Source: Pararhizobium sp. IMCC3301 | GTDB taxonomy: Bacteria > Pseudomonadota > Alphaproteobacteria > Rhizobiales > GCA-2746425 | Direction of reading: 5' to 3' | Assembly: GCF_030758315.1 (NCBI RefSeq) | Contig: NZ_CP132336.1 | Coordinates: forward strand, 124,001 to 188,000 | DNA length: 64,000 bases | In this document: in pieces, positions 20,308 through 29,723 of the stretch | How the letters are laid out: each line of letters starts with the position of its first letter | How positions within the stretch are numbered: the first letter of the stretch is position 1 | Notes under the pieces: generated by a model | Databases searched by the model: none | What the model saw: the letters and a program-made list of their open reading frames with translations, nothing else | Told to the model about the DNA's origin: nothing | Program-made: the position numbers and the translations under genes

Positions 20308-20409
20308 ATGTATTTTCCCGTCAGAGACATAACAGCCTTTCTCACCTTGATCATGTTTTCAGTTCTGGTGACCTTTTTGAGCGACTGGGCAGTTCTTTCC
20401 GGTTTTTGA
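20308..20409 (+). CDS. Putative SOS-induced 33-residue membrane peptide
   Basis: A 33-codon ORF starts with ATG at 20308 behind a strong ribosome binding site (AGAGGAG, 8 bases away). The peptide begins MYFPVRDI, has one hydrophobic stretch (about residues 9-24, TAFLTLIMFSVLVTFL), and ends SDWAVLSGF. It is too short to appear in a usual ORF list. The two exact LexA boxes just upstream imply induction by DNA damage. It resembles in size and layout the Caulobacter SOS division inhibitor SidA, but I cannot show sequence homology. It may be cotranscribed with dnaE, 137 bases downstream. Function is inferred only. Confidence 0.6.
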   Translation: MYFPVRDITAFLTLIMFSVLVTFLSDWAVLSGF

Positions 20410-20546
20410 GGGGTCGATTGAAACACGGAGCGGGCGCAGCTGCTGATGGCTGTATACAAATGTGGAAAGCCGGCCTTCACGCTGGACCGGCTGCCGGCCA
20501 GCAGCGATAATAGGCCCAGAACAGGTTTCCAACCGCGAGTCGCTGC

Positions 20547-23500
20547 ATGTCCGATCCGGGCTTTATCCATCTCAGAGTTCACTCGGCTTACTCCCTTCTG
20601 GAAGGGGCGTTGCAGATTAAAAAAGTTCTGGATCTGACCCGAGCAGACGAGATGCCTGCAGTCGGGATCGCCGATACGGGCAATCTGTTCGGAGCGCTTG
20701 AATTTTCAGACAAGGCACAGTCAAAGGGCATCCAGCCAATCATCGGCTGTCAGATGACGGTGGATTTCGATGATTTCGAAGCGGACCCCCGTGCCCGGGA
20801 CAGCCGCAATCGACAGGATGCCGGATTTGGCAATGTCGTCTTGCTGGCCATGACAGAGGCCGGTTTTCTGAACTTGTCAAAGCTGGTCAGCCGAAGTTTT
20901 CTGGAGACCGATGCTTCAACCCGGTCTCACAGCCATGTCTCACTTCTGCAGGAACTCAGCGCAGGGCTGATATGCCTGTCCGGCGGGCTGGAAGGTGCGG
21001 TTGATCAACTGATTGTTGCCAGGGATGAGGGCCGGGCCAAGAGTCGGTTGCAGACCCTGAGTGGTATCTTCGGCGATCGGTTCTACATTGAACTTCAGCG
21101 CCATGAGCATCCCAATGAACGCCACACGGAGCGCTTTCTGGTGGACTATGCCTATGAGCAGTCGATCCCGCTGGTGGCCACAAATGAAGTCTTCTTCCCC
21201 GAACAGAGCGACTTTGATGCCCATGATGCGTTGATTTCCATCGCTGAGGGCCGGATGGTGGCGGAAGATGACCGCCGCAAACTGACGCCCCAGCATTATT
21301 TCAAAAATCGTCGCCAGATGGCTGACATATTTTCTGATTTGCCCGAAGCGCTGGAAAACACCGTGGAAATTGCGAAAAGGTGTCAGTTCAGGCCGGACAA
21401 GCACGATCCCATTTTGCCGAATTTTACCGGCGATGGGGAGGGCCCGGCCGGCAGTGTTGAAGACACGGCAGACTTGCTGGAAAGAGAAGCCGGTGAATTG
21501 CGCCAGCAGGCACAATTTGGGCTGGAACAACGGCTGGCACAATTGGGTCTTGCACCGGGCGTCGACCGGGAAACTTACGACAAACGGCTTGCCTTTGAGC
21601 TGGACGTGATTGTCGGCATGAAATATCCCGGCTATTTCCTCATCGTGGCCGATTTCATCAAATGGGCCAAGCAGAATGACGTGCCGGTTGGCCCCGGTCG
21701 CGGTTCCGGTGCCGGGTCGCTGGTGGCCTGGTCTCTCACCATCACCGATATTGATCCGCTGCGCTTCTCCCTGCTGTTTGAACGATTTCTCAATCCCGAC
21801 CGTGTGTCGATGCCGGATTTTGACATCGACTTTTGTCAGGAAAAGCGTGACCGCGTGATCCGCTACGTCCAGAAGCGCTACGGCGCGGCCCAGGTTGCGC
21901 AGATCATCACATTTGGAACCCTGCAGGCGCGGGCGGTTCTGCGCGATGTCGGGCGTGTTTTGCAAATGCCCTATGGCCAGGTCGACCGGCTCTGCAAGAT
22001 GGTGCCTTCAACTCCGGCCAATCCGATGACTCTGCAGGAAGCTATCGACACCGAGCCACGCCTGAAGGAAGCCGCGCAAGAAGAGGAAGTTGTGGCACGG
22101 CTGTTTTCCATCGCCACGCGGCTGGAAGGGCTTTACCGTCACGCTTCAACCCATGCAGCGGGCATCGTAATCGGAGACCGTCCACTGGAGCAACTGGTGC
22201 CGCTGTATCGCGATCCTCGGTCCGACATGCCGGTCACTCAATATAATATGAAATGGGTCGAGCAGGCCGGTCTGGTCAAATTTGACTTTCTCGGCCTGAA
22301 AACTCTGACAATTCTGGAACGCGCTCTTGGGCTGATCAGACGCCGCGGCATCGACATCGACCTCAGCACTGTTCCGCTGGAAAACAGCAAGACATATGAC
22401 ATGCTGTCGCGCGGCGAGACTGCCGGCGTGTTCCAGCTGGAAAGCCAGGGGATGCGACGGGCGCTGGCAGGCATGAAGCCCGACAGGTTCGAAGATATCA
22501 TTGCGCTTGTGGCACTGTACCGGCCCGGACCGATGGATAATATTCCAACCTATAACCGGCGCAAACACGGGCTCGAAGAGCCGGACTACATGCATCCCTC
22601 GCTGGAAGAGATTCTGAAAGAGACGCATGGCGTGATCATCTATCAGGAACAGGTGATGCAGATCGCCCAGGAACTGTCGGGTTATTCTCTGGGCGAGGCG
22701 GATTTGCTGCGCCGCGCAATGGGCAAGAAGATCAAGGCGGAAATGGACGTTCAGCGTGAGCGTTTCGTCAATGGTGCTGTCGAGCGTCAGATCAACAAAG
22801 CTCAGGCCAATACGATTTTCGATCTGGTTGCCCGTTTTGCCGATTACGGGTTCAACAAGTCGCACGCTGCAGCCTATGCGCTTGTGGCCTATCACACGGC
22901 CTATCTGAAGGCGAATTATCCGGTCGAGTTCCTCGCCGCAACCATGACCCTTGATATGGCAAACACCGATAAATTGTCGGATTTCCGCCAGGAGGCAGTC
23001 CGCATGGGCGTTGCTATTCTGCCGCCCAGCGTGGCCAGATCCTGCTACGAGTTTGAAGTGGCCGACGGGCAGATCATCTATGCACTGGGTGCGCTGAAAG
23101 GGGTCGGGCGCAATGTCATTGACGAGATCGTCAAGACCCGGGAGGAAAGGCCGTTTGACGATTTGTCGGATTTTGCCGAACGCGTGGATGCAAAAGTTCT
23201 CAACAAGCGAACCCTTGACGCGCTGGTCTGCTCGGGTGCGTTTGATATCTTTGTCGATAACCGCGCCCAGCTTGATGCCGGGCTGGACCGGGTCATGGCT
23301 CATTCCCAGCGGATCAGTGAAAATGCCCGCATCGGCCAGGATGAATTGTTTGGCGGTGCGGGGCTGCAGAAAGAAAAGATCATTCTGCCTGAAGCCCGGC
23401 CGTGGAAAACCGCTGACAGGCTGATCCGTGAGCACAAGGCGATTGGATTATATCTGACAGCGCACCCGCTGGATGAATACAAATCCGTGCTGGAGAAAAT

Positions 23501-24077
23501 GGAAATCCCGCGCTGGGAGGATTTTCAGACTCTGGCCCGCAAGGGCAAAAGCGCCGGCAAGCTGGCCGCAACCATCATTTCCAAACAGGAACGGAAAACA
23601 CGCAATGGCAACCGAATGGGGATTCTGGTTCTGTCGGACCCGTCCGGGCAGTTCGAGGCGACACTTTATTCGGAGAAACTGACGGAGTTTCGCGAGCGTC
23701 TGGAGCTTGGCCATTCTTTCATTTTTACCATAGGAGCCGATCTGGACGACGAAACCGATGAAGTGCGCGTACGCATTCAATCCCTGGCGCCGCTGGAAGA
23801 GATTGCCGAACACGGCTTTTCCAAAATGCAGATTTTCGCCAGTGATCTGCAACCTTTGAATTCTATTGCCCGGCGGATCGGCGGCTCACCGGGAAATCCT
23901 GCGGCGCCGTCAACCGGGCGTACCCGCAACAGCGGTGGAACCGTGTCACTGGTATTGATGCTGGATGGCGGACGCCGGGATGTGGTCATTGAACTGGACG
24001 GCAGTTTCAAACTGTCTCCGGAAATTGCCGGCTCGGTGAAGTCCATCGACGGCGTGGTGGATGTCACTCTGAATTAA
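20547..24077 (+). CDS. dnaE: DNA polymerase III subunit alpha
   Basis: DnaE is the catalytic subunit of the replicative polymerase. The 1176-residue protein starts with the PHP domain (FIHLRVHSAYSLLEGALQIKK), has the polymerase core GPGRGSGAGSLVAWSL and catalytic aspartates D424 and D426 in PDFDIDF, then the fingers and tandem HhH region, and an OB fold near residue 1010 (AATIISKQERKTRNGNRMG). Length and start match the DnaE1 type used for replication rather than the ~1080-residue mutagenic DnaE2. The LexA boxes upstream raise the question of whether its transcription is also part of the SOS response. Confidence 0.95.
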   Translation: MSDPGFIHLRVHSAYSLLEGALQIKKVLDLTRADEMPAVGIADTGNLFGALEFSDKAQSKGIQPIIGCQMTVDFDDFEADPRARDSRNRQDAGFGNVVLLAMTEAGFLNLSKLVSRSFLETDASTRSHSHVSLLQELSAGLICLSGGLEGAVDQLIVARDEGRAKSRLQTLSGIFGDRFYIELQRHEHPNERHTERFLVDYAYEQSIPLVATNEVFFPEQSDFDAHDALISIAEGRMVAEDDRRKLTPQHYFKNRRQMADIFSDLPEALENTVEIAKRCQFRPDKHDPILPNFTGDGEGPAGSVEDTADLLEREAGELRQQAQFGLEQRLAQLGLAPGVDRETYDKRLAFELDVIVGMKYPGYFLIVADFIKWAKQNDVPVGPGRGSGAGSLVAWSLTITDIDPLRFSLLFERFLNPDRVSMPDFDIDFCQEKRDRVIRYVQKRYGAAQVAQIITFGTLQARAVLRDVGRVLQMPYGQVDRLCKMVPSTPANPMTLQEAIDTEPRLKEAAQEEEVVARLFSIATRLEGLYRHASTHAAGIVIGDRPLEQLVPLYRDPRSDMPVTQYNMKWVEQAGLVKFDFLGLKTLTILERALGLIRRRGIDIDLSTVPLENSKTYDMLSRGETAGVFQLESQGMRRALAGMKPDRFEDIIALVALYRPGPMDNIPTYNRRKHGLEEPDYMHPSLEEILKETHGVIIYQEQVMQIAQELSGYSLGEADLLRRAMGKKIKAEMDVQRERFVNGAVERQINKAQANTIFDLVARFADYGFNKSHAAAYALVAYHTAYLKANYPVEFLAATMTLDMANTDKLSDFRQEAVRMGVAILPPSVARSCYEFEVADGQIIYALGALKGVGRNVIDEIVKTREERPFDDLSDFAERVDAKVLNKRTLDALVCSGAFDIFVDNRAQLDAGLDRVMAHSQRISENARIGQDELFGGAGLQKEKIILPEARPWKTADRLIREHKAIGLYLTAHPLDEYKSVLEKMEIPRWEDFQTLARKGKSAGKLAATIISKQERKTRNGNRMGILVLSDPSGQFEATLYSEKLTEFRERLELGHSFIFTIGADLDDETDEVRVRIQSLAPLEEIAEHGFSKMQIFASDLQPLNSIARRIGGSPGNPAAPSTGRTRNSGGTVSLVLMLDGGRRDVVIELDGSFKLSPEIAGSVKSIDGVVDVTLN

Positions 24078-24116
24078 GCCGGCCAGGTCTCATTCGTCGT
24101 GATGCGAAAAGCCTGA

Positions 24117-24180
24117 GTTTGGCCAAACACACACTTACAGACAAAAGCCAGTTGCAATGCAGCGAGCTTGGGGCTATGTA
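24117..24180 (+). promoter_or_regulatory. Candidate promoter region for rpsB
   Basis: The 242 bases between dnaE and rpsB contain a 12-base palindrome GTTTGGCCAAAC (24117-24128) and a plausible promoter TTGCAA (24152-24157), 17 bases, TATGTA (24175-24180), which would give a leader of about 130 bases before rpsB. The ribosome binding site AAAGGAGAAAC lies just ahead of the rpsB ATG. Only the palindrome and the ribosome site are clear; the promoter is a weak match. Confidence 0.35.
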
Positions 24181-24319
24181 CCGCGCCATCACACACGGAA
24201 AGCTGGTTTGGTTTCTGCCAACCCGTCCGGTCGCGTTGAATTCGCTCATTTCAATTGAACAGGGCAAAACATCGTGGACTGCTTTCCGGAGGACAAACCG
24301 GTAAAGGAGAAACAGAGTC

Positions 24320-25543
24320 ATGGCTCTGCCCGATTTTTCTATGCGCCAATTGCTTGAAGCAGGCGTTCACTTTGGTCACCAAACACACCGCTGGAACCCC
24401 AAGATGGATAAATTCATCTTCGGCGCCCGCAACAATGTTCATATTCTCGATCTGGCTCAGACTGTGCCAATGCTGTATCAGGCTTTGCAGGCCGTCAGCG
24501 ATACCGTCGCCAAAGGTGGCCGGGTGCTGATCGTTGGCACCAAACGTCAGGCGACAGATCATGTTGCCGACGCTTCGCGCCGTTCAGCACAATATTATGT
24601 CAACGCACGCTGGCTTGGCGGAATGCTGACAAACTGGCAGACAATGTCGAATTCCATCAAGCGCTTGCGCACGGTTGAAGAGACGCTGTCTGAAGGCGCC
24701 CAGGGCCTGACCAAAAAGGAACGGCTGTCGCTGACCCGTGAGCGGGACAAGCTGGAACGCGCGCTCGGTGGTATCAAGGACATGGGTGGCATACCGAACC
24801 TGCTGTTCGTGATCGACACCAACAAGGAAGCCATTGCCCTGCAGGAAGCCCGCCGGCTGAATATTCCGATAGCGGCGATTATTGACAGCAACAGCAATCC
24901 CGATGGCATTGATTTTCCGGTTCCCGGAAATGATGACGCCGGTCGCGCCATCAGCCTTTATTGCGATTTGATCGCACGGGCAGCCATTGATGGTCTGTCT
25001 CGTGGTCAGACTGATATGGGCATTGATCTGGGGGCTTCAGAAGAAGTTCCTGTTGAACTTGCTCTGAGCGAGCCGGCCGAAGCGCCAGCACCTGCTGAAG
25101 CTGTAGCGAAAGCACCGGTTGAAGTTTCAACGGAAGCACCTGCAGAACCAACAGCCGACGCTGCCGCTGATCAGGCGCCTGCTACAAAAGCAGCCACTCC
25201 TGCCAAAGAAGCAGCCACTCCTGCCAAAGAAGCAGCCGCTCCTGCCAAAGAAGCAGCCACTCCTGCCAAAGAAGCAGCCGCTCCTGCCGAAGAAGCAGAT
25301 ACAAATGCAGAACCTGTTGCACTTTTCGAGGCTCCGGAAGGTGAACCCGATGATCTGAAACAGATTTCCGGTGTGGGTCCCGTTCTGGAAACGAAACTGC
25401 ACGAACTTGGTATCCGTAAATTCTCTCAGATCGCCAACTTCTCCCCTGATGACATCATCAAGGTTGATGATGCGCTGGCATTCAAAGGCCGCATTGATCG
25501 CGACAATTGGGTGGAACAGGCAACGACCCTGTCTTCCCAGTAA
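24320..25543 (+). CDS. rpsB: 30S ribosomal protein S2 with long C-terminal extension
   Basis: S2 binds the 30S subunit head-body junction and is needed for S1 recruitment. Residues 1-~235 are a normal S2 (start [21 protein letters not shown]). The protein then continues to 407 residues, about 150 beyond the usual length: an Ala/Glu/Pro-rich segment, five perfect-frame copies of a seven-residue AA(T/A)PAKE repeat (residues 291-325), and a terminal HhH-like domain (344-407, [14 protein letters not shown]) like that of NuoE in this window. Similar S2 tails occur in some alphaproteobacteria. tsf follows. Confidence 0.95.
   Translation: MALPDFSMRQLLEAGVHFGHQTHRWNPKMDKFIFGARNNVHILDLAQTVPMLYQALQAVSDTVAKGGRVLIVGTKRQATDHVADASRRSAQYYVNARWLGGMLTNWQTMSNSIKRLRTVEETLSEGAQGLTKKERLSLTRERDKLERALGGIKDMGGIPNLLFVIDTNKEAIALQEARRLNIPIAAIIDSNSNPDGIDFPVPGNDDAGRAISLYCDLIARAAIDGLSRGQTDMGIDLGASEEVPVELALSEPAEAPAPAEAVAKAPVEVSTEAPAEPTADAAADQAPATKAATPAKEAATPAKEAAAPAKEAATPAKEAAAPAEEADTNAEPVALFEAPEGEPDDLKQISGVGPVLETKLHELGIRKFSQIANFSPDDIIKVDDALAFKGRIDRDNWVEQATTLSSQ
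25190..25294 (+). repeat. Five tandem 21-base repeats inside rpsB
   Basis: Five adjacent 21-base units (25190, 25211, 25232, 25253, 25274) encode AA(T/A)P-A-(K/E)-E. They differ only at the ACT/GCT codon and by AAA to GAA in the last copy. Since the unit is seven whole codons, loss or gain of copies by slippage would keep the reading frame. The alternating ACT/GCT pattern in copies 2-5 suggests a duplicated 42-base step. Confidence 0.9.
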
Positions 25544-25562
25544 CATTTGAGTCTCACCAGGA

Positions 25563-25600
25563 TCTGCCGGGTGCCATGCGTTGACTTCGCACCCGGCAGA
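25563..25600 (+). terminator. Hairpin between rpsB and tsf
   Basis: A perfect 12-base-pair stem (TCTGCCGGGTGC at 25563-25574 with its complement at 25589-25600) and 14-base loop lies 19 bases after rpsB. No T-run follows, so full termination is unlikely. Partial termination, mRNA end protection or processing between the S2 and EF-Ts messages would fit. A second GC-rich hairpin (CGCCG...CGGCG, about 25637-25656) comes just before tsf. Confidence 0.55.
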
Positions 25601-25683
25601 CATCATCTGATGAATTGAAAACACCAATCGCACACCCGCCGTCGGTCCCTCCGGCGGCGTTCGATTTAGAAAAGGTATGTAAA

Positions 25684-26607
25684 ATGGCGATAACAGCTGC
25701 AATGGTCAAAGAACTGCGCCAGTCAACTGGCGCTGGCATGATGGACTGCAAGAACGCGCTTCAGGAAAATGACGGCGATATTGATGCTGCAATCGACTGG
25801 TTGCGCAAGAAGGGCTTGTCGAAAGCAGCCAAGAAATCATCTCGCGTTGCTGCTGAAGGTCTGGTTGCCGTATCCGTCGATGGAAACGAAGCTGCAATTA
25901 TCGAAATAAATTCGGAGACGGATTTTGTTGCCCGGAATGATCAGTTCCAGCACCTCGTTCGCGATGTGGCTTCCAATGCGCTGAAGTCTGATGGTTCGGT
26001 GGCGAGCATTCTGGCGTCCACCTCCGGTGTCAGCGGCAAATCCGTAGAAACGACCCTTACCGATGCGGTTGCCAAAATTGGCGAGAACATGAATTTGCGC
26101 CGCGCTGCAAAGCTCTCTGTTTCTCAGGGTGTCGTGGCCAGCTATGTGCACAATTCAGTGGCACCGAATCTGGGTAAGATCGGCGTGCTTGTCGGAATGG
26201 AATCGGCTGGTGATGTCGAAAAAATCACAGCGCTCGGCAAGCAGATCGCTATGCATATTGCTGCCTCCAACCCGCTGGCTCTGGGTCCTGATGAACTCGA
26301 CCCGACCGTTGTTGAGCGCGAGCGCAATGTTCTGATTGACCAGGCAAAGGCGTCTGGCAAGCCGGACAACGTTGTTGAGAAAATGGTTGAAGGCCGGATT
26401 CGCAAATTCTACGAAGAAGTGACTTTGCTGAAACAGACCTTCGTTATTGACCCTGATGTCACTGTAGAGGGCGCTTTGGAGCGGCTTTCCAAGGAAATCG
26501 GCAGCGCTGTCAAGATCTCGGCCTTTATTTTCTTCAAAGTCGGTGATGGCATCGAAAAGGAAGAATCCGATTTCGCGGCGGAAGTTGCCGCGGCAGTCAA
26601 GGGCTGA
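25684..26607 (+). CDS. tsf: Elongation factor Ts
   Basis: EF-Ts regenerates EF-Tu-GTP by driving off GDP. The ATG at 25684 gives 307 residues starting [26 protein letters not shown], the family signature, with the second signature [13 protein letters not shown] near residue 75. Length is normal. An open frame extends upstream to 25615 but contains the hairpin region and is rejected. The rpsB-tsf-pyrH-frr order is conserved in bacteria. Confidence 0.97.
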   Translation: MAITAAMVKELRQSTGAGMMDCKNALQENDGDIDAAIDWLRKKGLSKAAKKSSRVAAEGLVAVSVDGNEAAIIEINSETDFVARNDQFQHLVRDVASNALKSDGSVASILASTSGVSGKSVETTLTDAVAKIGENMNLRRAAKLSVSQGVVASYVHNSVAPNLGKIGVLVGMESAGDVEKITALGKQIAMHIAASNPLALGPDELDPTVVERERNVLIDQAKASGKPDNVVEKMVEGRIRKFYEEVTLLKQTFVIDPDVTVEGALERLSKEIGSAVKISAFIFFKVGDGIEKEESDFAAEVAAAVKG

Positions 26608-26639
26608 CGCATAAAACCAAAGCCTTCTGGCGCAAAATT

Positions 26640-26670
26640 GAAGGGCGTCCGTGACAAGCGGCCGCCCTTC
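26640..26670 (+). terminator. Hairpin between tsf and pyrH
   Basis: GAAGGGCGTCCG (26640-26651) pairs with CGGCCGCCCTTC (26659-26670), 11 of 12 positions, around a 7-base loop. It begins 32 bases after the tsf stop. There is no T-run behind it, so it may be a weak terminator or an RNA-stability element. Confidence 0.5.
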
Positions 26671-26723
26671 GTGTATCCGACGCATGATCTGCGTGATTCA
26701 CTGTATTCTGAAAGTCCCAATCC

Positions 26724-27440
26724 ATGGCGCTGCCTTATCGCAGAATTTTGCTGAAACTGTCCGGCGAAGCTCTGATGGGCGACTTGGCCTTTGGCATAGA
26801 CAATGCGGTCGTGGGACGCATTGCAGACGAAATTGCGCAAGTTGCAAATCTGGGCATTGAGATCGGCGTGGTTGTCGGAGGCGGCAATATATTTCGCGGC
26901 GTTTCACTGGCCGCCAAAGGTGCCGACCGGGTCACCGGCGATCAGATGGGCATGCTTGCCACTGTCATGAATGCACTGGCGCTGGAAGGGGCAATCAACA
27001 ACACCGGTTGCAATGCCAGGGTCATGTCAGCAGTCGGCATGCCGACAATCTGCGAGACATTCACTCATAGAAAAGCCCTCAAGCATCTGGAAAAAGATCG
27101 CGTGCTGATCTTTGCCGGTGGAACAGGCAATCCGTTTTTTACCACTGACAGCGGGGCTGCGCTGCGCGCCGTGGAAATGCAGTGCGATGCATTGTTGAAG
27201 GCCACCCAGGTGGATGGTATCTATTCTGCCGATCCAAAAACCCATCCCGATGCAGTTCGCTTTGACTCGATCAGTTATCAAGAGGTTCTGGAACGCGGCC
27301 TGCAGGTTATGGATACGGCGGCAGTCGCCCTTGCCAGGGACAATAACATACCGGTTGTTGTATTCTCGATTCACAAGCCGGGCGGTCTGGTCGAAGTCGC
27401 GCAGGGCAAAGGCACGGCAACCACTGTTTCGGTATCCTGA
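26724..27440 (+). CDS. pyrH: Uridylate kinase
   Basis: PyrH phosphorylates UMP to UDP in pyrimidine nucleotide synthesis. The 238-residue protein starts [19 protein letters not shown] with the amino acid kinase signature, followed by [10 protein letters not shown] and the [15 protein letters not shown] stretch; [11 protein letters not shown]-type residues bind the nucleotide. Length and position between tsf and frr are canonical. Confidence 0.96.
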   Translation: MALPYRRILLKLSGEALMGDLAFGIDNAVVGRIADEIAQVANLGIEIGVVVGGGNIFRGVSLAAKGADRVTGDQMGMLATVMNALALEGAINNTGCNARVMSAVGMPTICETFTHRKALKHLEKDRVLIFAGGTGNPFFTTDSGAALRAVEMQCDALLKATQVDGIYSADPKTHPDAVRFDSISYQEVLERGLQVMDTAAVALARDNNIPVVVFSIHKPGGLVEVAQGKGTATTVSVS

Positions 27441-27484
27441 CCGGACAAGATCGCTGCCTGCAGCAACATACTGGGAGAAGAAAA

Positions 27485-28051
27485 ATGGACGAACAAGCAC
27501 CTATCGATTTTGATGATGTATCGCGTCGGATGGATAGAGCCATTACAGCGTTGTCGTCTGATCTGGGCGGATTGCGCACGGGCAGGGCGTCTGCCAGCCT
27601 TCTTGATCCCATCCATGTCGAGGCCTATGGCTCGCGGATGCCGCTCAATCAGGTCGCGACCGTATCAGTACCCGAAGCCCGCATGATCAGCGTACAGGTC
27701 TGGGATGGCAGTATGGCTTCAGCGGTTGAAAAGGCGATTCGGGAGTCGGATCTTGGTCTCAATCCGGTGATTGAGGGAAATTTGTTCCGCATTCCAATTC
27801 CGGAACTGAATGAAGAGCGGCGCCAGGAAATGGTGAAAGTGGCCCATAAATACGCTGAGAAAACCCGCATTGCTGTGCGCCACATTCGACGCGACGTAAT
27901 GGATCAGTTGAAAAAGGCTGAAAAGGCCAGCGACATCAGCCAGGACGATGCCAGAACTCTGTCCGATCAGGTCCAGAAATTGACGGACGAGGCGATCAAG
28001 AATGTGGATGACACTCTCAGCAGCAAGGAAGCGGAGATTATGCAGGTCTAG
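27485..28051 (+). CDS. frr: Ribosome recycling factor
   Basis: RRF, with EF-G, splits the post-termination ribosome. The 188-residue protein shows the tRNA-shaped two-domain pattern: helix-rich domain I ends, and domain II in the middle with [28 protein letters not shown]. The C-terminal helix has [19 protein letters not shown] good ribosome site (GGGAGAAG) precedes the ATG. Slightly elongated N-terminus ([12 protein letters not shown]) is the alphaproteobacterial form. Confidence 0.96.
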   Translation: MDEQAPIDFDDVSRRMDRAITALSSDLGGLRTGRASASLLDPIHVEAYGSRMPLNQVATVSVPEARMISVQVWDGSMASAVEKAIRESDLGLNPVIEGNLFRIPIPELNEERRQEMVKVAHKYAEKTRIAVRHIRRDVMDQLKKAEKASDISQDDARTLSDQVQKLTDEAIKNVDDTLSSKEAEIMQV

Positions 28052-28095
28052 GCCGGCCACACCACCGTCCGCCCTGTTCGCCCAAAGGAACTGCA

Positions 28096-28866
28096 ATGCA
28101 TGATGCGCCTTCTTCTTCATCTCTAGCACTGCCTGATAACGACCAAAGCACCATGCCGCATCACATTGCCTTTATCATGGACGGCAATGGGCGCTGGGCG
28201 CAACAACGCGGACTGCCCCGCATTGCCGGTCACAAGGCCGGTGTGGAATCCTTGCGAAAGACAATCGCCCACGCCCTCAAGCTACAACTGAAATACCTGA
28301 CGCTGTTCAGTTTCAGCTCTGAAAACTGGTCAAGACCTGCCGCTGAAGTTGATGCAATCATGGGTCTGCTGCGCCGCTTCGTCAAAAGCGATCTTGCCGA
28401 GCTTAATGCCAAGAATGTTCGTATCCGGATTATCGGATCACGCCAGAATCTGCCTTTGGACGTCGCCAATTATCTGATGGAGGCGGAGAACACGACGCAA
28501 GCGAATACCGGGCTGACTCTGGTCGTTGCCTTTAATTACGGATCCCGTGACGAAATCAGCCGGGCGGCGCAACGGCTTGCTGAAAAAGTTGCCGCGGGCC
28601 AGCTGAAACCACAGGACATCAATGAATCTGCAGTTTCCGCCGAGCTGGACACCGCCGGTCTGCCAGATCCTGACATGCTGATCCGCACATCAGGTGAACA
28701 CCGGCTGAGCAATTTCCTGCTATGGCAGAATGCCTATACCGAATTTATCTTCATTGACGTTTTCTGGCCGGATTTCTGCGAGGAAGATTTTGACAAGGCG
28801 CTGCAGATCTTTGCCAAACGGCACAGGCGGTTCGGAAATATCTGCGCCACCAAAAGTGTGGTCTGA
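28096..28866 (+). CDS. uppS: Undecaprenyl diphosphate synthase (UppS)
   Basis: This cis-prenyltransferase makes the C55 lipid carrier used for peptidoglycan and O-antigen. The P-loop-like HIAFIMDGNGRWA with the catalytic aspartate lies near residue 22, LTLFSFSSENWSRP in the middle and the pyrophosphate-binding DMLIRTSGEHRLSNFLLWQ near residue 195. The 256-residue length is normal with a ~20-residue hydrophilic N-terminus. It shares its last base with the cdsA ATG. Confidence 0.96.
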   Translation: MHDAPSSSSLALPDNDQSTMPHHIAFIMDGNGRWAQQRGLPRIAGHKAGVESLRKTIAHALKLQLKYLTLFSFSSENWSRPAAEVDAIMGLLRRFVKSDLAELNAKNVRIRIIGSRQNLPLDVANYLMEAENTTQANTGLTLVVAFNYGSRDEISRAAQRLAEKVAAGQLKPQDINESAVSAELDTAGLPDPDMLIRTSGEHRLSNFLLWQNAYTEFIFIDVFWPDFCEEDFDKALQIFAKRHRRFGNICATKSVV

Positions 28867-29723
28867 TGCAGCCTCTTCAACCTGAGTCGGCCGGATTTCT
28901 GAAGAGCAATCTGTTTGTGCGGATTTGTTCGGCGCTGGTGTTCGCACCACTCGTCTTGATTGCCGGCTGGCTCGGTGGTTGGCCTTTTTTGGTGCTGGTG
29001 CTGGTCGTCTCCGGGGCTGTCAGCTTCGAATGGCTGCGGATCATCATTCCTGCGGCCACGCCGCTGGCCATAATTCTCATGCTCGGCCTTGTTTTCGCCA
29101 GTCTGTATCTGATTGCATTCAACCCGTTGCAGACTGCGTTCTGGCCGGTTTTTCTGCTGTTTGGCGGCATTGTTGTCGCCGGCTATGCCCTGGGATTGAA
29201 ACTTTGGCTGGGAGCTGGCTTCGCCTATGCGGTTTTGCTGGGTGCCGCCTTGCTGATGATCCGCAACGATCCCAGCCTTGGCATGACGGCACTCGGATTC
29301 ATTGTCGCCATTGTCTGGGCAACCGATATTTTTGCCTATCTTGTCGGTCGAACACTCAAAGGGCCAAAGCTGTGGCCTGCGATCTCGCCAGGCAAGACCT
29401 GGTCAGGTGCATTTGGCGGTCTGTGCGCAGCCATCGCAGCCAGCGCCGCTTTTTACGGCCTGATCGACGCTGTATCTCTGACGCGGCTGATCCTGACAGG
29501 ACTTGTGCTGTCCGTTGCATCACAATGCGGCGATTTGTTTGAAAGCTGGATCAAGAGGCGGTTCAAAGTCAAGGATTCCAGCCATCTGATCCCCGGTCAT
29601 GGCGGCGTCATGGACCGTGTCGACGGGTTGGTCTTTGCTCTGATTGCCGCATTATTACTGGTCTGGCTGACCAGCGGCAATCTCGATCAGCCGGCCAGAA
29701 CACTGCTGCTTGGATCGGCCTGA
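28866..29723 (+). CDS. cdsA: Phosphatidate cytidylyltransferase
   Basis: CdsA makes CDP-diacylglycerol, the precursor of the phospholipids, in the inner membrane. The 285-residue protein has about eight hydrophobic segments and the C-terminal family signature ending in DSSHLIPGHGGVMDRVDGL with the metal-binding residues. The start overlaps the uppS stop by one base and the stop abuts the dxr start, so uppS-cdsA-dxr are one transcription unit. Confidence 0.95.
   Translation: MQPLQPESAGFLKSNLFVRICSALVFAPLVLIAGWLGGWPFLVLVLVVSGAVSFEWLRIIIPAATPLAIILMLGLVFASLYLIAFNPLQTAFWPVFLLFGGIVVAGYALGLKLWLGAGFAYAVLLGAALLMIRNDPSLGMTALGFIVAIVWATDIFAYLVGRTLKGPKLWPAISPGKTWSGAFGGLCAAIAASAAFYGLIDAVSLTRLILTGLVLSVASQCGDLFESWIKRRFKVKDSSHLIPGHGGVMDRVDGLVFALIAALLLVWLTSGNLDQPARTLLLGSA

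Larger units (their letters stand above)
20210..20546. other. 337-base gap between lolD and dnaE
   Basis: The gap holds the paired LexA boxes, a 33-codon ORF with a strong ribosome binding site (20308-20409), and about 137 bases ahead of dnaE in which only GC-rich short repeats (GCCGGCC) and no clear promoter were noted. The LexA hairpin could also slow or stop transcription leaving lolD, although no T-run follows it. Confidence 0.7.

Noticed and set aside
22146-23435. Long minus-strand open frame (429 residues) inside dnaE
   Set aside because: It is antisense to a highly conserved polymerase gene, has no recognisable domain, and its composition is that of a reverse-frame shadow.
25190-25294. 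CRISPR-like array
   Set aside because: The units are contiguous without spacers and stay in frame in rpsB, so they are a coding tandem repeat.
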